This document shows, piece after piece, positions 22,158 to 33,510 of a stretch of DNA of 64,000 nucleotides. The translations under genes and the position numbers were made by a program. The notes below the pieces were generated by a model that did not search any database, was not told the origin of the DNA, and saw nothing but the letters and a program-made list of their open reading frames with translations. The DNA is taken from NCBI GenBank assembly GCA_037367405.1, contig JAZKJV010001873.1, positions 596,078 through 660,077 on the forward strand, written 5' to 3'. Within the stretch, counting starts at the first letter, position 1, and the number at the start of each line of letters is the position of its first letter. This DNA comes from Ottelia alismoides. Taxonomy: Eukaryota > Streptophyta > Magnoliopsida > Alismatales > Hydrocharitaceae.

Positions 22158-23855
22158 AGGATAAAGGATGGTTAATGTTGTTTTGATTACAACACTTTAA
22201 ACATTTCATAGAGGTTGAAAAGTGTTGATATTTACTTTTTGAAACATTATTTAATAGTTTGCAATTTGAAGAATCTCCTGCAACAATGACTTGTGTAAGT
22301 TTGTTTATGTTATTTACTTTACATAATTCAGACATGTTATGTCTTTTATTTAATATCTTTTGTATGCATTATATTGTGTGATGTTCTTATATATTCTAAT
22401 ATGCAGAAAACAGTATATTTAGATGAAAAATAATGAAAACATAACATGATTGATACTTGATCTTTAATATATATGTGTCAAAGATATAGAGTTAATGACA
22501 ATTTATTGAAACTTGAATTATAAATACAGTATCTCTATGATCTTGCGACTGATTTTATCGGATATAATTACATAGACGAGGATCAAAGGTTGTTGATTCA
22601 AGATTTTCTAAGAGACCCAGCTGACAAGTAAGTAATCATTTAAGTTAAAGTCAAATGTTTTATAGAAATATGTAATTACAATATAATGTTATCTTTATCA
22701 GTACTGCAGGTTTAACGCCACATACTTTACACCTCTTGGAATTTTTTGCAAAGGAAAAGAGATACATCATTTTTTATATGAAAAAATGACAGAAGACAAC
22801 GTAATTACATGATTTCAATTCAGTTTTTTAGATAAATCATGAACTATATTAATGTTTTAATTACTTGAATTACAGATTTTGGAAATGTTCATGGATGTTC
22901 TACGACACAGATATTGTACCGGAGACACGACTCCCTTCCTATTCACGCCTATTTACAAGATGGTCGGTACAATCACATAAGATTCTCCGTATATATCATA
23001 GCACTAACGTCTTCTAAATGCAACAATATTTCATAAATATGGTTGATAGAGCTACGGAGGGAGAAATTAATCAGCTGGACAACCTTTATGAAATGGAAGA
23101 TGAAGGGCTGGTGGGATTGACAAAGGTTTTACAGTTATCTATATAAAAAATCACTGGCATCTTTTGGTCACAGACTTCACCGCGAGGAAATTTTATGCCT
23201 ACAACTCGATGAGATGATCAAAACTTCACAAGAAAGATGCTTAAAAATGGGTATGTGTCTTTAAACTATGTAGTTATTGAAAACATCTTATAATTACAAT
23301 ATAATTTAACAAGATATAATTTATTCTAGCATGGTTGGATGTGCAAATGCTTCAGCATGAATTTGGTGGACGAAACCATGAATGACTGGGAGATAGTATA
23401 TGTTGTTGACAGCCCGCAACAACCTCCTCACAGTTTGTATTACGGTGTTTACGTGATGAAGACAATGGAGTACTTGTGTGAAGGAAGAGCTTTGGACTTT
23501 AGCTACGAAGACATTCCAAGATTCAGGGCAGAAATAGTATGTACTCTATTAACATGTGGCCACGTTGATAATTAAGCTGGATAGTAAAGAATAAAGGATG
23601 GTTAATGTTGTTTTGATTACAACACTTCAAACATTTCATAAAGGTTGAAAAGTGTTGATATTTGCTTTTTAAAACATTATTTAGTAGTTTGTAATTTGAA
23701 GAATCTCCTGAAACAATGACTTGTGTTAGTTTGTTTATGTTATTTACTTTACATAATTTAGACATGCTATGTCTTTTATTTAATATCTTTTGTATGCATT
23801 ATATTGTGTGATGTTCTTATATATTCTAATATGCGGAAAACAGTACATTCATATG
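20996..23855 (+). repeat. Tandem duplication of the Ulp1 peptidase exons, 2 x about 1.43 kb
   Basis: Copy 1 runs from about 20996 to 22436 and copy 2 from about 22437 to 23855. Both start at (A)ACATGA(C/T)TGATACTTGATC and carry the same five exon blocks. Only the left arm has two copies; the right arm has one, so the duplication (or a loss on the right) came after the inverted repeat formed. Confidence 0.8.
22530..23575 (+). pseudogene. Second Ulp1 peptidase copy, catalytic Cys lost
   Basis: Exon blocks read LYDLATDFIGYNYIDEDQRL, FNATYFTPLGIFCKGKEIHH, ILEMFMDVLRHRYCTGD, QQYFINMVDRATEGEI, NHWHLLVTDF and NLVDETMNDWEIVYVVDSP. The His box is intact. At the Cys box the codons for Asp-Cys have become Tyr-Tyr (SLYYGVYVMK, 23438-23443), which would abolish protease activity. 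The exon at about 22710-22800 keeps the frame that copy 1 has lost. Confidence 0.7.
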
Positions 23856-23859
23856 TAAT

Positions 23860-23905
23860 ATATCTTTTGTATGCATTAAAATTTTGATTATTTTACATCT
23901 GAATA
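23860..23905. other. Hairpin loop / centre of the inverted repeat
   Basis: About 45 bp of AT-rich sequence separates the arms. GATGTTCTTATATATTCTAA (left) is mirrored by TTAGAATATATAAGAACATC (right) on either side. Confidence 0.8.
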
Positions 23906-26900
23906 TATTGTTTTCTGCATATTAGAATATATAAGAACATCACACAATATAATGCATACAAAAGATATTAAATAAAAGACATAACATGTCTGAATTATGT
24001 AAAGTAAATAACATAAACAAACTAACACAACTCATTGTTACAGGAGATTCTTCTAATTACAAACTACTAAATAATGTTTCAAAAATCAAATATCAACACT
24101 TTTCAACCTCTATGAAATGTTTGAAGTGTTGTAATCAAAACAACATTAACCTTCCTTTTATCCTTTACTGCCCAGCTTCATTATCAACGTGGTCACACGT
24201 TAATATAGTACATGTTATTTCTGCCATGAATCTTGGAATGTCTTCGTAGCTGAAGTCCAAAGCTCTTCCTTCACATAAGTACTCCATTTTCCACATCATG
24301 TAAACACCCCAATCCAAACTGTGAGGAGGTTGTTGCGGGCTGTCAACAACATATACTATCTCTCAGTCATTCATGGTTTCGTCCACCAAATTCATGCTGA
24401 AGCATTCCCACATCCAGCTATGCTAAAATAAATTATATCTTGTTAAATTATATTATAACCATAGGATGTTTTCAATAAATACATAGTGTAAAGACACATA
24501 CCCATTTTTTAGCATCTTTCTTGTGAAGTTTTGATCATCTCATCGAGTTGTGGGCATAAAATTTCCTCGCGGTGAAGTCTGTGACCAAAAGATGCCAGTG
24601 ATTTTATATTAATCACTGTGAAAACCTTTGTCAATCCCATCAGCCTTTCATTTTCCATTTCATAAAGGTTGTCCAGCTGATTAATTTCTTCCTCAGTATC
24701 TCTATCAACCGTATTTATGAAATATTGATGCATTTAGAAGACGTTAGTGTTATGATGTATATGGAGAATCTTATGTGATGGTACTGGCTAACCATCTTGT
24801 AAATAGGCGTGAATAGGAATGGAATCGTGTCACCGGTATAATATCCGTGTCGCAGAACATCCATGAACATTTCCAAAATCTGTAATTCAAGTAATTAAAA
24901 CATTAATATAGTTCATGATTTATCTAAAAAATTGAATTGAAATCATGTAATTACGCTGTCTTCTATCATTTTTTCATATAAAAAATGATGTCTCTTTTCC
25001 CTTGCAAAAAATTACAAGAGGTGTAAAGTATGTGGCGTTAAACCTACAGTACTGATAAAGATAACATTGTATTGTAATTACATATTTCTATAAAACATTT
25101 GACTTTAACTTAAATGATTACTTACTTGTCAGCTGGGTCTCTTAGAAAATCATGAATCAACAACCTTTGATCCTCGTTTATGTAATCATATCCGATAAAA
25201 TCAGTCGCAGGATCGCAGAGATACTGAAATTTGTATTTATAATTCAAATTTCAATAAATTATCATTAACTCTATATATTTGACATATATATTAAAGATCA
25301 AGTATCAATCATGTTATGTTTACAAAACTATTTCAAATACACACCTTATGGTCTGTTTCATTGGTAATAATCACGTATGTATCCTTTGCATCTCTTTTTC
25401 CTGCATTCCTCTCTTTCACTCGCTTTGTCAATGAGCTAGGATGCACTGTTGTTCTTTCCTTTCTTTTTTTCCTTTATGTGTTCTTGTTTTTCTCTGTAAC
25501 AAAAGACTCATGCTTTCCAATTCCAAGATCAAAACATGGAACATCATTTTTTCGGAGAATTTACTTGCACCTTCTTTTTCTGTATTAAACTTGGCGACAA
25601 TTTCAGAAATATTTTCCTCCACATGTGAATTTTTTTGCTCATCAACATCTAACAGATTTTTCTCTCCGCCCATTCTCACTTCCTCGTTGATTTCTTCTCC
25701 ACTTTATTTGGTTTTGCTTTTTCCAGTTTGCATCTCATGTCCTCATTCTCCACTTCTAACCTTCTTATCAGAATTTCATAAGAAGTAATTCTTGCATCCT
25801 TTTCTTGTATATCATTCAGCTCTTCCAGTTGTTGCTGCAACATTGCAATTTCTTTGGAGAATTCTTCACACATGTATTGTTTATCATTTCCTTTTCCAGC
25901 ACGAATTTTTGTTTCTGGATTTTCACTTTTTATAATATGGAATTCTCCCCTCTTGTATCTCCCTCATCTTGCAGATCCATCTTCTGGCACTTTAATTCGT
26001 GCTTGGATGTTTATATGTGGCCTTCTCACTGCGAACCCGTATAGAATGAATCTTTCATACGGAAATACATATTCGTCTGCTCCGATTTTAAAGATATCAT
26101 TTTTTGTAGATGTAGTCTCCCTACAATCTGACATTAATATAGTTATAAAAATAAGTTATGTCATCTTTCATTTACTACGATTATAAAAAAATAATGTATT
26201 ATATAGAATTAATTTTAGGTATATACGATTGCATACATGTTCATTTGTGAGTGAAGCAAGATGCCTTGATAAACATTTTATTGAGCCTGACATATCAAGC
26301 ATGTCACGTAAACAACCACTGAGACATCACCATCTCTCTCGTAGAAATTTATTAAAATACTGACTAATTTCTTCCTATTGAAAATAATTCCAGAATCAAA
26401 TATTTCTTCTGAAATGTAGCTCTTCCATTGTAGGTGTCGGCCTCTCACAGTCACTGCAAAACCGGTGCTTGGTATTCTCAGTATAGCTCCTATGTCTTCG
26501 TCAGTGAAGTTCAGAACCCTGTTTCCAAACTTAAATTGTCGTCCTCCTTCATATTACTCCACCATCAATTGCAGATTCCTCCTTTGTATATCAACTTTTC
26601 CAATGTTTATTAATTTGAAAAATGTTGTCTTATTAATCAGAGTTTGTTGCTTCGGTGTTGGCCTATGTGCATCTATGAATTACATAAAATGCTCTACAAA
26701 GCATCTATGCTGGATGTAGCCCTTACCTTTAAAAAATTAAACATATTCTTTTAATAAATTAATATAAAAAACGTAAAGCATATCAAATAATAAATAGAAA
26801 AAAATCAAAAAAAGGATAGATATCTGCATCTTACTGCCATAGTTCTCAGTCATGCACTCTTCAATAGCCTCATCTGGAATGTCAGTTATTTTATTTTGGC

Positions 26901-29615
26901 CTTTACCCTTCACTGTAAATTACGATTAATAAAGCGATTATTTTTTTTATAAGACACGTAATGAATAAGTTTTAAATTATAATCATGTACCTTTCATCAC
27001 AAATGAAATTGATCTATTTGATGCAGCAGCTTCATTCAGTCTATCCTCTTCAGAAGAATTCCCGGATAAATCTTCATTCATTTTTCTTTGTCTTTTTATT
27101 TCATCGAACTCCAAATCGCTACAACTCAACTCTTCTAAAATTTGCTTAAAAAAATTTATCTGTTATATCATTATAAAATGAAGTTGTACATTTTTCTAAC
27201 GTTAAAGAAATGCATCTTAAATTATAAGTTTTTACATCAGACATGAAATTTGTTCTTCATGTTGTATCTTTTTTTAGTTGTATTCGCTCATCATTATACT
27301 TAAGTTATAATATTTTCAGGAATATGTTACACTGTAATATTTTTTTCATAATATATTGTAACAATCTCTGAAAAATATGATGATTTAAAAATCCATCATA
27401 GATATTTAACAAAGAGTAATAGATTATAAAAATATCAACAGTAGTCTTATTAATGTTCTAGGTTGACAACAATTTTTTGTGAAACCAAAGACTAAGAAAT
27501 CTAAATAATATATCAATCGAGATCTATGACTGACCTGATTGTATTCTTCTCAGTATCGGGAACTACGCACCTTTGCCGCCGTTAATCAAAGAAGATAAAC
27601 CCTCTAGGATTCTTGAATCGCAATCGCCTTTCGCAGGGGGTATGGAACTGTGTTTATCTTTCCTTTGTAACCGAAGGGGAAGTATCGAAGTTAAAGTCTA
27701 CTATTTAATTACTTTAAGTAATTTAAGTCAATACAATTATACAGTTGTTTAATAAATATTTAAAAGAACTTTTATTAGCTAAAAATAGTAACATATTATT
27801 CCTACATATTCCTAAAATCTCAAATTTCAAATTTTTTCGTCATTGTTCTTTCGACAATGCCTGAAGCATCATCACGTTTCCAGGTTTGAATACTTTATCA
27901 TTCTTATAATATTTCATTGCAAATTTAAATTAAAATTGAATAGATCTTTCGAATTATAAATTGTTCGTATCATTGTTTATAATTTTATTTTTGGATGTCA
28001 AAATTTTTTGAATCGGTCAATAAGTTATTTAGTAGTATTTATATCTTTAACTACATATAATATAGATTGATTTCTTGAAAAAAATTTATTAGTTCAATTT
28101 CGTTATATTAATTTGTATTCTATCATTCTAAGTGCAATGTTTAATATTTTTCTATATTAAATTTTAAGTTATTCGTAATGAAAATATAAAAATTTGCTAT
28201 GAATTTTTATTATAGGTATGTTATGTTATATATATGATAGTATCTGTTAACAATTTTTTTATCATATATAAGTATTTCTTATAGGTATTGTGTTTTTTTA
28301 AGTTGTTAAGTATTTTTACGAATAACTTTGTAATTAGTCATAACAAATTGTAAAATATTTATCATTATTTCTTACTATTAACGCAGATGTTTTATAATAT
28401 TATATGATTCTTTTGTATCTCAGCAATACATTTTGTAAAACAATGTCACTTTATTTTAAATTGAACACATGTTAAGTTATCGATTTACTTTCAATTAGAG
28501 AAATTTATATGTATAATAAGTAGTGAAATTTTAGAATGTAATACATTTATTTTTTAATTATGTTCTTTTTTATATAGTAAAATTCATCCTCAAATTATTC
28601 GAAGCTACATAACTTTAAATATATATTTATATATTGCATTATGTTACGTGTATATTGTAATTTACAGAGTAATTTTGTATGTAAATGTTATAAATTGTAA
28701 TATACATGATAACATTTACAAGTACGAAAGGAGTTATTTTGTATTCTTTTACAAATGTTTTCTATTGTACTGTTTTTTTTTAAATCTTAGTAAATTAAAG
28801 TAAACACACCGACATTATTAATGCAAATTCAAACGTTCTCATCGATTTTGTTTTATATTGGTAACCTTTTGTTATTTAGATATTGTGTTATGTTCCGTCA
28901 TATAGTAATATGCCGAGTTATATTTCATATAACTGATTCAAATTGCAATATACCTGACAACAACTACATGAACGAATTGATTTATTTTGTATTGTTTACC
29001 ATTGTTTTGTATTTTGCTTATTTTTTTGTAAATCTTAGTAATTTAAAGTAAACACACCGACACTCTCAGTTGCGAATATATATGCTCTTTTTTAGATTGA
29101 TTTATATTTGTAACATTTAGTTCGGATATTGTGTTTTCTGAATATTGTGTTGTTATCCATATATATAGTAAAATGTCAAGTTATTTCTCATGTCAATGTT
29201 AGAAATTATAAAATACATGTTTGCATTTACACGCAAGAAAGGATTTATTTTGTATTCTTTTGCCATTGTTTTGTATTGTACTCCTTGTTTTTGTAAATCT
29301 TAGTAACTTTAAGTAACACATCGACCTTCTCAGGTTCAAATAGGTATACGTTAAGTTTATAATCTATATTAGGAATATATTTTAGTAGTAATTCGAATTA
29401 ATTATATCAATTTTGGAATTGTTTAAAATTTTAAAATATTAGTATTTAAATTTCAAACGCTCAATCACCTTCTAAATTTCAGTTAATTAGTTATTTCGAA
29501 TACCACTCTTAGCTTTTCTTTGGTGGTTTTAATCTCGTCCATTAGATCTACATCATACGGTCATTATGAGTGGCTTTCCATGATGCATGGAAAGGAGGAC
29601 CTCATTGGAAGGGCC
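23905..29615 (-). repeat. Right arm of the inverted repeat
   Basis: The reverse complement of the left arm, from one Ulp1 peptidase copy outwards: peptidase (about 24050-25230), coiled coil (25428-25873), upstream domain (about 26270-26720), acidic start (26980-27245), leader-like patch (27530-27690), subterminal repeats (28600-29330) and terminus (29615). Many small indels separate the arms but the order is fully kept. Confidence 0.8.
24240..27245 (-). pseudogene. Ulp1-like gene copy in the right arm (decayed)
   Basis: This mirrors 18720-22157. At the Cys box the minus strand reads SLDWGVY (Trp codon 24309-24311) in place of DCG, so the nucleophile is lost by a different change from the Tyr-Tyr copy. 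The coiled-coil region is broken into 25428-25679 and 25676-25873 by a frameshift, and the upstream domain contains further stops. It cannot encode an active protease. Confidence 0.65.
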
Positions 29616-30533
29616 CTATATATATATGACAATGTCTATAAGTCCGACTTCTCAAGGCAGCCAATCGAAAAAAATTAAATGTGTATCGAGATACAAGTGA
29701 ACTTTTGAAATATAATCTTATACTCGATATACGACAGAAAGGGTTTTTTCACTTTATTACTCAGGTGACATGTTGTACCAAATTTCTGACACATGTGCCG
29801 CAAGGGAGATTTATATCGAACTATTCTCCCTCATCTCTCTTGCACGATTCTTTCTGCGCTCTCTTTCTACACACTAACTTAATTCTAATAATCTATCGAC
29901 CAAACTCTCACACCCAATTTTCCATATATATATATATATATATATCTGTGTGGGGGGTGTTTTCTATTATACTTTCTCTCTCCTATCTTTCCTATCTGCT
30001 TTTCACGTTACCTATTTCACACATCCAAAAATATTTAGATTTTAAAATAATATTTTTTTAACAAATCTCATCGGATTGAATGACTTTTGTATAAAGAAAA
30101 TACATGAAACAATATTCACATCGAGTGAACAAAAAATAATATAAGTATGCATACTCAAAATAAAGTTTATACCAAATATACACCATGCTAAAAAAGATAT
30201 ATTCCATAAGGTTTGGTATTTAAAATATGCCGGAAAAAACTGAGAAAGACTATATAGAGATGAAATTTGTTTATTTTTCATCCTCATTTTCCACTGCTTC
30301 TAGAATTTTGAAACACTTTTAAATTCCAATCATGTACTTGCACTTCTGAAGCGAACAATAGCTGATATATAAATATCAATTCGTAGGAACATTTTATTAA
30401 ACAACAATTTAATCAGAAAGTTGGCTAGATTTCAGAAAGAAATCTAAAAGTAACTCTAATAAACACATATCAATCAATCAATATATTGTCTTCATTTTTC
30501 ATGCAAAAAGTTGCAAAATATTAAAAATATTGT
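29616..30533. other. AT-rich unassigned sequence
   Basis: No gene or transposon domain. It contains short (TA)n runs at 29616-29627 and 29922-29946. Confidence 0.45.
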
Positions 30534-30950
30534 TAAAATACGATTTTCCTATTGAATCGTTATTAAGCAAACATTTTCGAAAAAAATCATTACTAAACAG
30601 ATAAATATTCAATTCAAATTTGCATTAAATGAAAATAACATTAAATAATGATCCACTATACACTTAATCAAAATTATTTGTATAAGAACATCGATCACTT
30701 TAAAAGAAGTGTGTCCATAAGAATAGATTGTGTATATGTTTAAAATATCATTTCCTATTGAATCGTTATTAAGCAAACCTCTTCAGAAAAATCATTATTA
30801 AGCAGATAAATATTCGATTCAATTTGCATTGAATGAAAATAACATTAAATAATGATCCACTGTACACTTAGTCAAAATAATTTGTATACCAAACATCAAT
30901 CACTTTAAAAGAATTGTATCCATAAGAATACATTTTGTGTATATATTTGA
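30534..30950. repeat. Direct tandem duplication, 2 x about 208 bp
   Basis: TAAAATA(C/T) then TTTCCTATTGAATCGTTATT starts units at about 30534 and 30741. The two units align along their whole length (AAATAATGATCCACT and TTTGTATA landmarks) with moderate divergence, so this is older than the 272-bp duplication. Confidence 0.75.
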
Positions 30951-31059
30951 AGGCCTAGGTGTGGTGAAGTGTCGGTGAGGGCTTGAAGGTGTGGGAGAGG
31001 GTCACCAAGCAAGGAGGTGAGGGGGTGTCATCAGTTCTCAAGTAGAGTGAGGAGACAGT

Positions 31060-31840
31060 CAAGTGGTGGAGGTTCGTTTCGCATCGTAAGCTAGGCCCGT
31101 GTTGCTTACGATGCAACATGCATGGTCATCGTGCCACATCATGTTTGGCACCTCCCTGTTCTTTCACATGTAGGGGTGTTGGACGTTAGGTCGGATGTTC
31201 GATGTTATTTCAACCTCGGTCCGAGAATCCCGTGTTGGTGCCTACTGCGAAGCCTCATCCTTTGATGAGTGTAGTTTCTAATAGTGATCAGAAGAATCAG
31301 ACGTTGTTGGGGGGCAATGAATGAAGGACATGGGACATTATCTCGATTACATCGTTTGTACAATAGGTCATGGGTGATTGCTTCTCAGGAGATGTGGTTA
31401 CCCTTGCCAAGTCTACTGTGCCATAGGTCTTTCATCTAAGGAGGTTGAAATCCTCCTATTCAAGTCCTCGATGGTTGGTTTTCATTGTCGACTGTTGCGA
31501 TTCACTGATGACGAGGACTCGATTACTTCAAAGCAGGTTCTTTGATCTCATGGAACATTTTCTTTCTCTAACGGTGGAGGCCCTGAGTCCCGCTCTACAG
31601 AACTTCAGTACTTTTTTGAAATACTCCCCCATGAACCGATGCAGCCATAACCTTGGTCGTCATCGTGGGTATGAGGATTTTCCCCTCGAGGTCGGTTTGC
31701 GCCCTTGAGGTAGGTCGTGCTCGCTTCAGATTTTTAGTTGAGGCGGTCCCCCCTTCCACCAGTGGGTCATGGCCATTGAATCGATTGAGTCGGTTGTTGG
31801 CTCGGCATCGATAGGTTTGTCTGAGAAGGATGATGTGGTG
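31060..31840 (+). pseudogene. LINE ORF1 remnant with zinc knuckle
   Basis: Forward translation gives CLRCNMHGHRATSC (CX2CX4HX4C) at about 31100-31145, the zinc knuckle of plant L1 ORF1 proteins, which bind element RNA. The rest is broken by stops and frameshifts. An insertion follows at 31844. Confidence 0.55.
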
Positions 31841-31843
31841 AAT

Positions 31844-32051
31844 CCATGGAAGGAAATATCGGCGATATATGGCCGATATATCGATATCGATATGGGACCG
31901 ATATGGACACCGATATGGCGATATATCCCGATTTCCATGCATTTTCTTCACAAAGGCTCATCGATATGGGCGGCATTTTGTCGATATATCGTCGAAATAT
32001 CGTATCGATACGATATCGAAACGATATCGATACCGATACGGCCTTCCATGG
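31844..32051. mobile_element. Short palindromic CGATAT-rich element
   Basis: The terminal inverted repeat CCATGGAAGG (31844) / CCTTCCATGG (32042-32051) bounds about 208 bp made largely of permuted CGATAT units. It is flanked by GAATCC on both sides (31839-31844 and 32054-32059). This looks like a MITE or satellite-derived insertion in LINE ORF1. No coding capacity. Confidence 0.55.
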
Positions 32052-32059
32052 GCGAATCC

Positions 32060-32879
32060 CTCATGGTCATGGAAGGTGACTCTCGCAGAGCCGTTATTGG
32101 AGGTGAAATTCCAGGAGCATCTTCTGACTAATCGGGATTTTTCTCTCTATTTTGAAAAATCGAGGTTGGTGAGATCATTGAATGTAATTCGAGGAGAGAT
32201 TCACGAGAGGTAGAGGAGATCCCACAATCACTGTTATTGTTGCATTTTAGGGTTCTCATCGCTATTTTTCTATGAAACTTGTTATGTAACCTTCGAGTGG
32301 GGGCAGACTTGATCCATGCTGATGCTTTGGCGAATCCTCGAGCCCAACCTGGGTATCCCCTTTTGGCCAGACCCGAAACCCAATATCTTCTCGGATCTAG
32401 CCCCCTCCTTGGATTCAGATATATTCTTTTGGTTGATCAATGCCCGGACTCCGGTCGTGAGGTCCCTTCCGAAAAGGTCGTGAAAGTCCAGTTAGCTTCA
32501 TAGGAGATATGTGCCATCCAGGATGTGGCTAAACCACTAGATGTTGATGCCATCCCGTCTGGGGCTTTTGTTGGGGACTCTTCTACTCTAGAGGTGGGAT
32601 CCCTTGTGCCTGGAGGAGTAGTGGGGGAGAAGGGGTGGTAAGCAAACCCATCTATTGTTGTGTCATCAGGAACGTTTGGTTCAACGAGCATGAGGGTTCT
32701 AAATGGGAAAAAAGTGAAGCACTACAGAAAAGTAAGACACTGTTGTGAGGATTCAAACGGCGCCACGTGTGTCGATGTCCCTATATCTTTGAGAGAGGAT
32801 CGGTTTTCATTAATGGCTCTCCTATGGCGAGTGTGGTGTTGGCTTCTTGAAACAATCTGCTTCCTAAATTAAATTCTTA
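32060..32879 (+). other. LINE ORF1-ORF2 interval, decayed
   Basis: Broken open frames without domains I can name. It precedes the endonuclease region and is presumably the rest of ORF1 and the linker. Confidence 0.4.
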
Positions 32880-33510
32880 ACTTGGAATGACATGGGTTTG
32901 GGCGAACGGGAGTAGTGGAGGTCAATTGGAAATCTGTTGCACAAGTGGTGTTGTGACCTTGTCATACTGCAAGAAACGAAGCTGGCGCAGATCAATAGGA
33001 TGTGGAATTCCCCGAAAGAAACTAATTTGTCAGAGTTCATAGCGATTGAGTCTTTTCGCAGTGCATGAGGAGTTGTTATTGTGTGGAAGGGCACCTTATT
33101 CTCCTTTGTGTCTAAGCTTAGGGACAGACATGTGATGTTTGTTCTCCTCCAAAATAGTTGCACCAATATCCATGTGGTTGTCTTCTATGTTTATGGCCAC
33201 ATGCGAGGAGCTTAGAGGGTGAAGCTATGGGTTGAGCTTTGGGATGTCAAAATCATATTCCTAGGAGAGGCTTGGTTGGTAGGTGGGGACTTCAATGCAA
33301 CCCTTCTCTCCTTGGACCGTCTGCGTCTATGTGGAGATAAGGACCCCGGATCTATAGAGTTTACAGAGCTTATAGACGATTTACAGTTAGAGGTGGTTGA
33401 TGCGTTGCATACAAAGTTTACACGGCAATGTTCTGGATCTCGCTCGAAGATCGACCGTTTCCTAGCATCCACTGAGCTACAGGAGGTTTCCTTCTATCCT
33501 CCGCCTCCTC
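32880..33510 (+). pseudogene. LINE ORF2 endonuclease (EEP family) domain
   Basis: Reading forward: ILTWNDMGLGE at the start of the endonuclease, VILQETKL with the catalytic Glu (about 32960-32985), VVGGDFNATLLSLD-type text with the conserved Asp/Asn (about 33280-33315), then QCSGSRSKIDRFLAST (about 33425-33475) near the C-terminus. This enzyme nicks target DNA to prime reverse transcription. Stops such as those near 33068 and 33212 inactivate it. Confidence 0.75.

Larger units (their letters stand above)
16340..29615. mobile_element. 13.3-kb inverted-repeat (hairpin) element with captured Ulp1-like gene
   Basis: The left end GGCCCTTCCAATGAGGTCC (16340) is repeated inverted at 29615. Homology continues inward through the whole of both arms: the subterminal repeats, all gene exons and the introns mirror each other. 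The arms meet at about 23884 with a spacer of only about 45 bp (23860-23905). The left arm is longer because its last 1.4 kb is tandemly duplicated. The element sits in TA-repeat DNA, so the target duplication cannot be read. No transposase was seen. The class is uncertain; Mutator-like elements are known to carry Ulp1 genes. Confidence 0.8.

Noticed and set aside
16340..29615. Assembly artefact as the sole explanation of the inverted repeat
   Set aside because: The arms differ by many small indels and by a 1.4-kb duplication, which a simple duplicated contig would not show; long reads are still needed to be certain.
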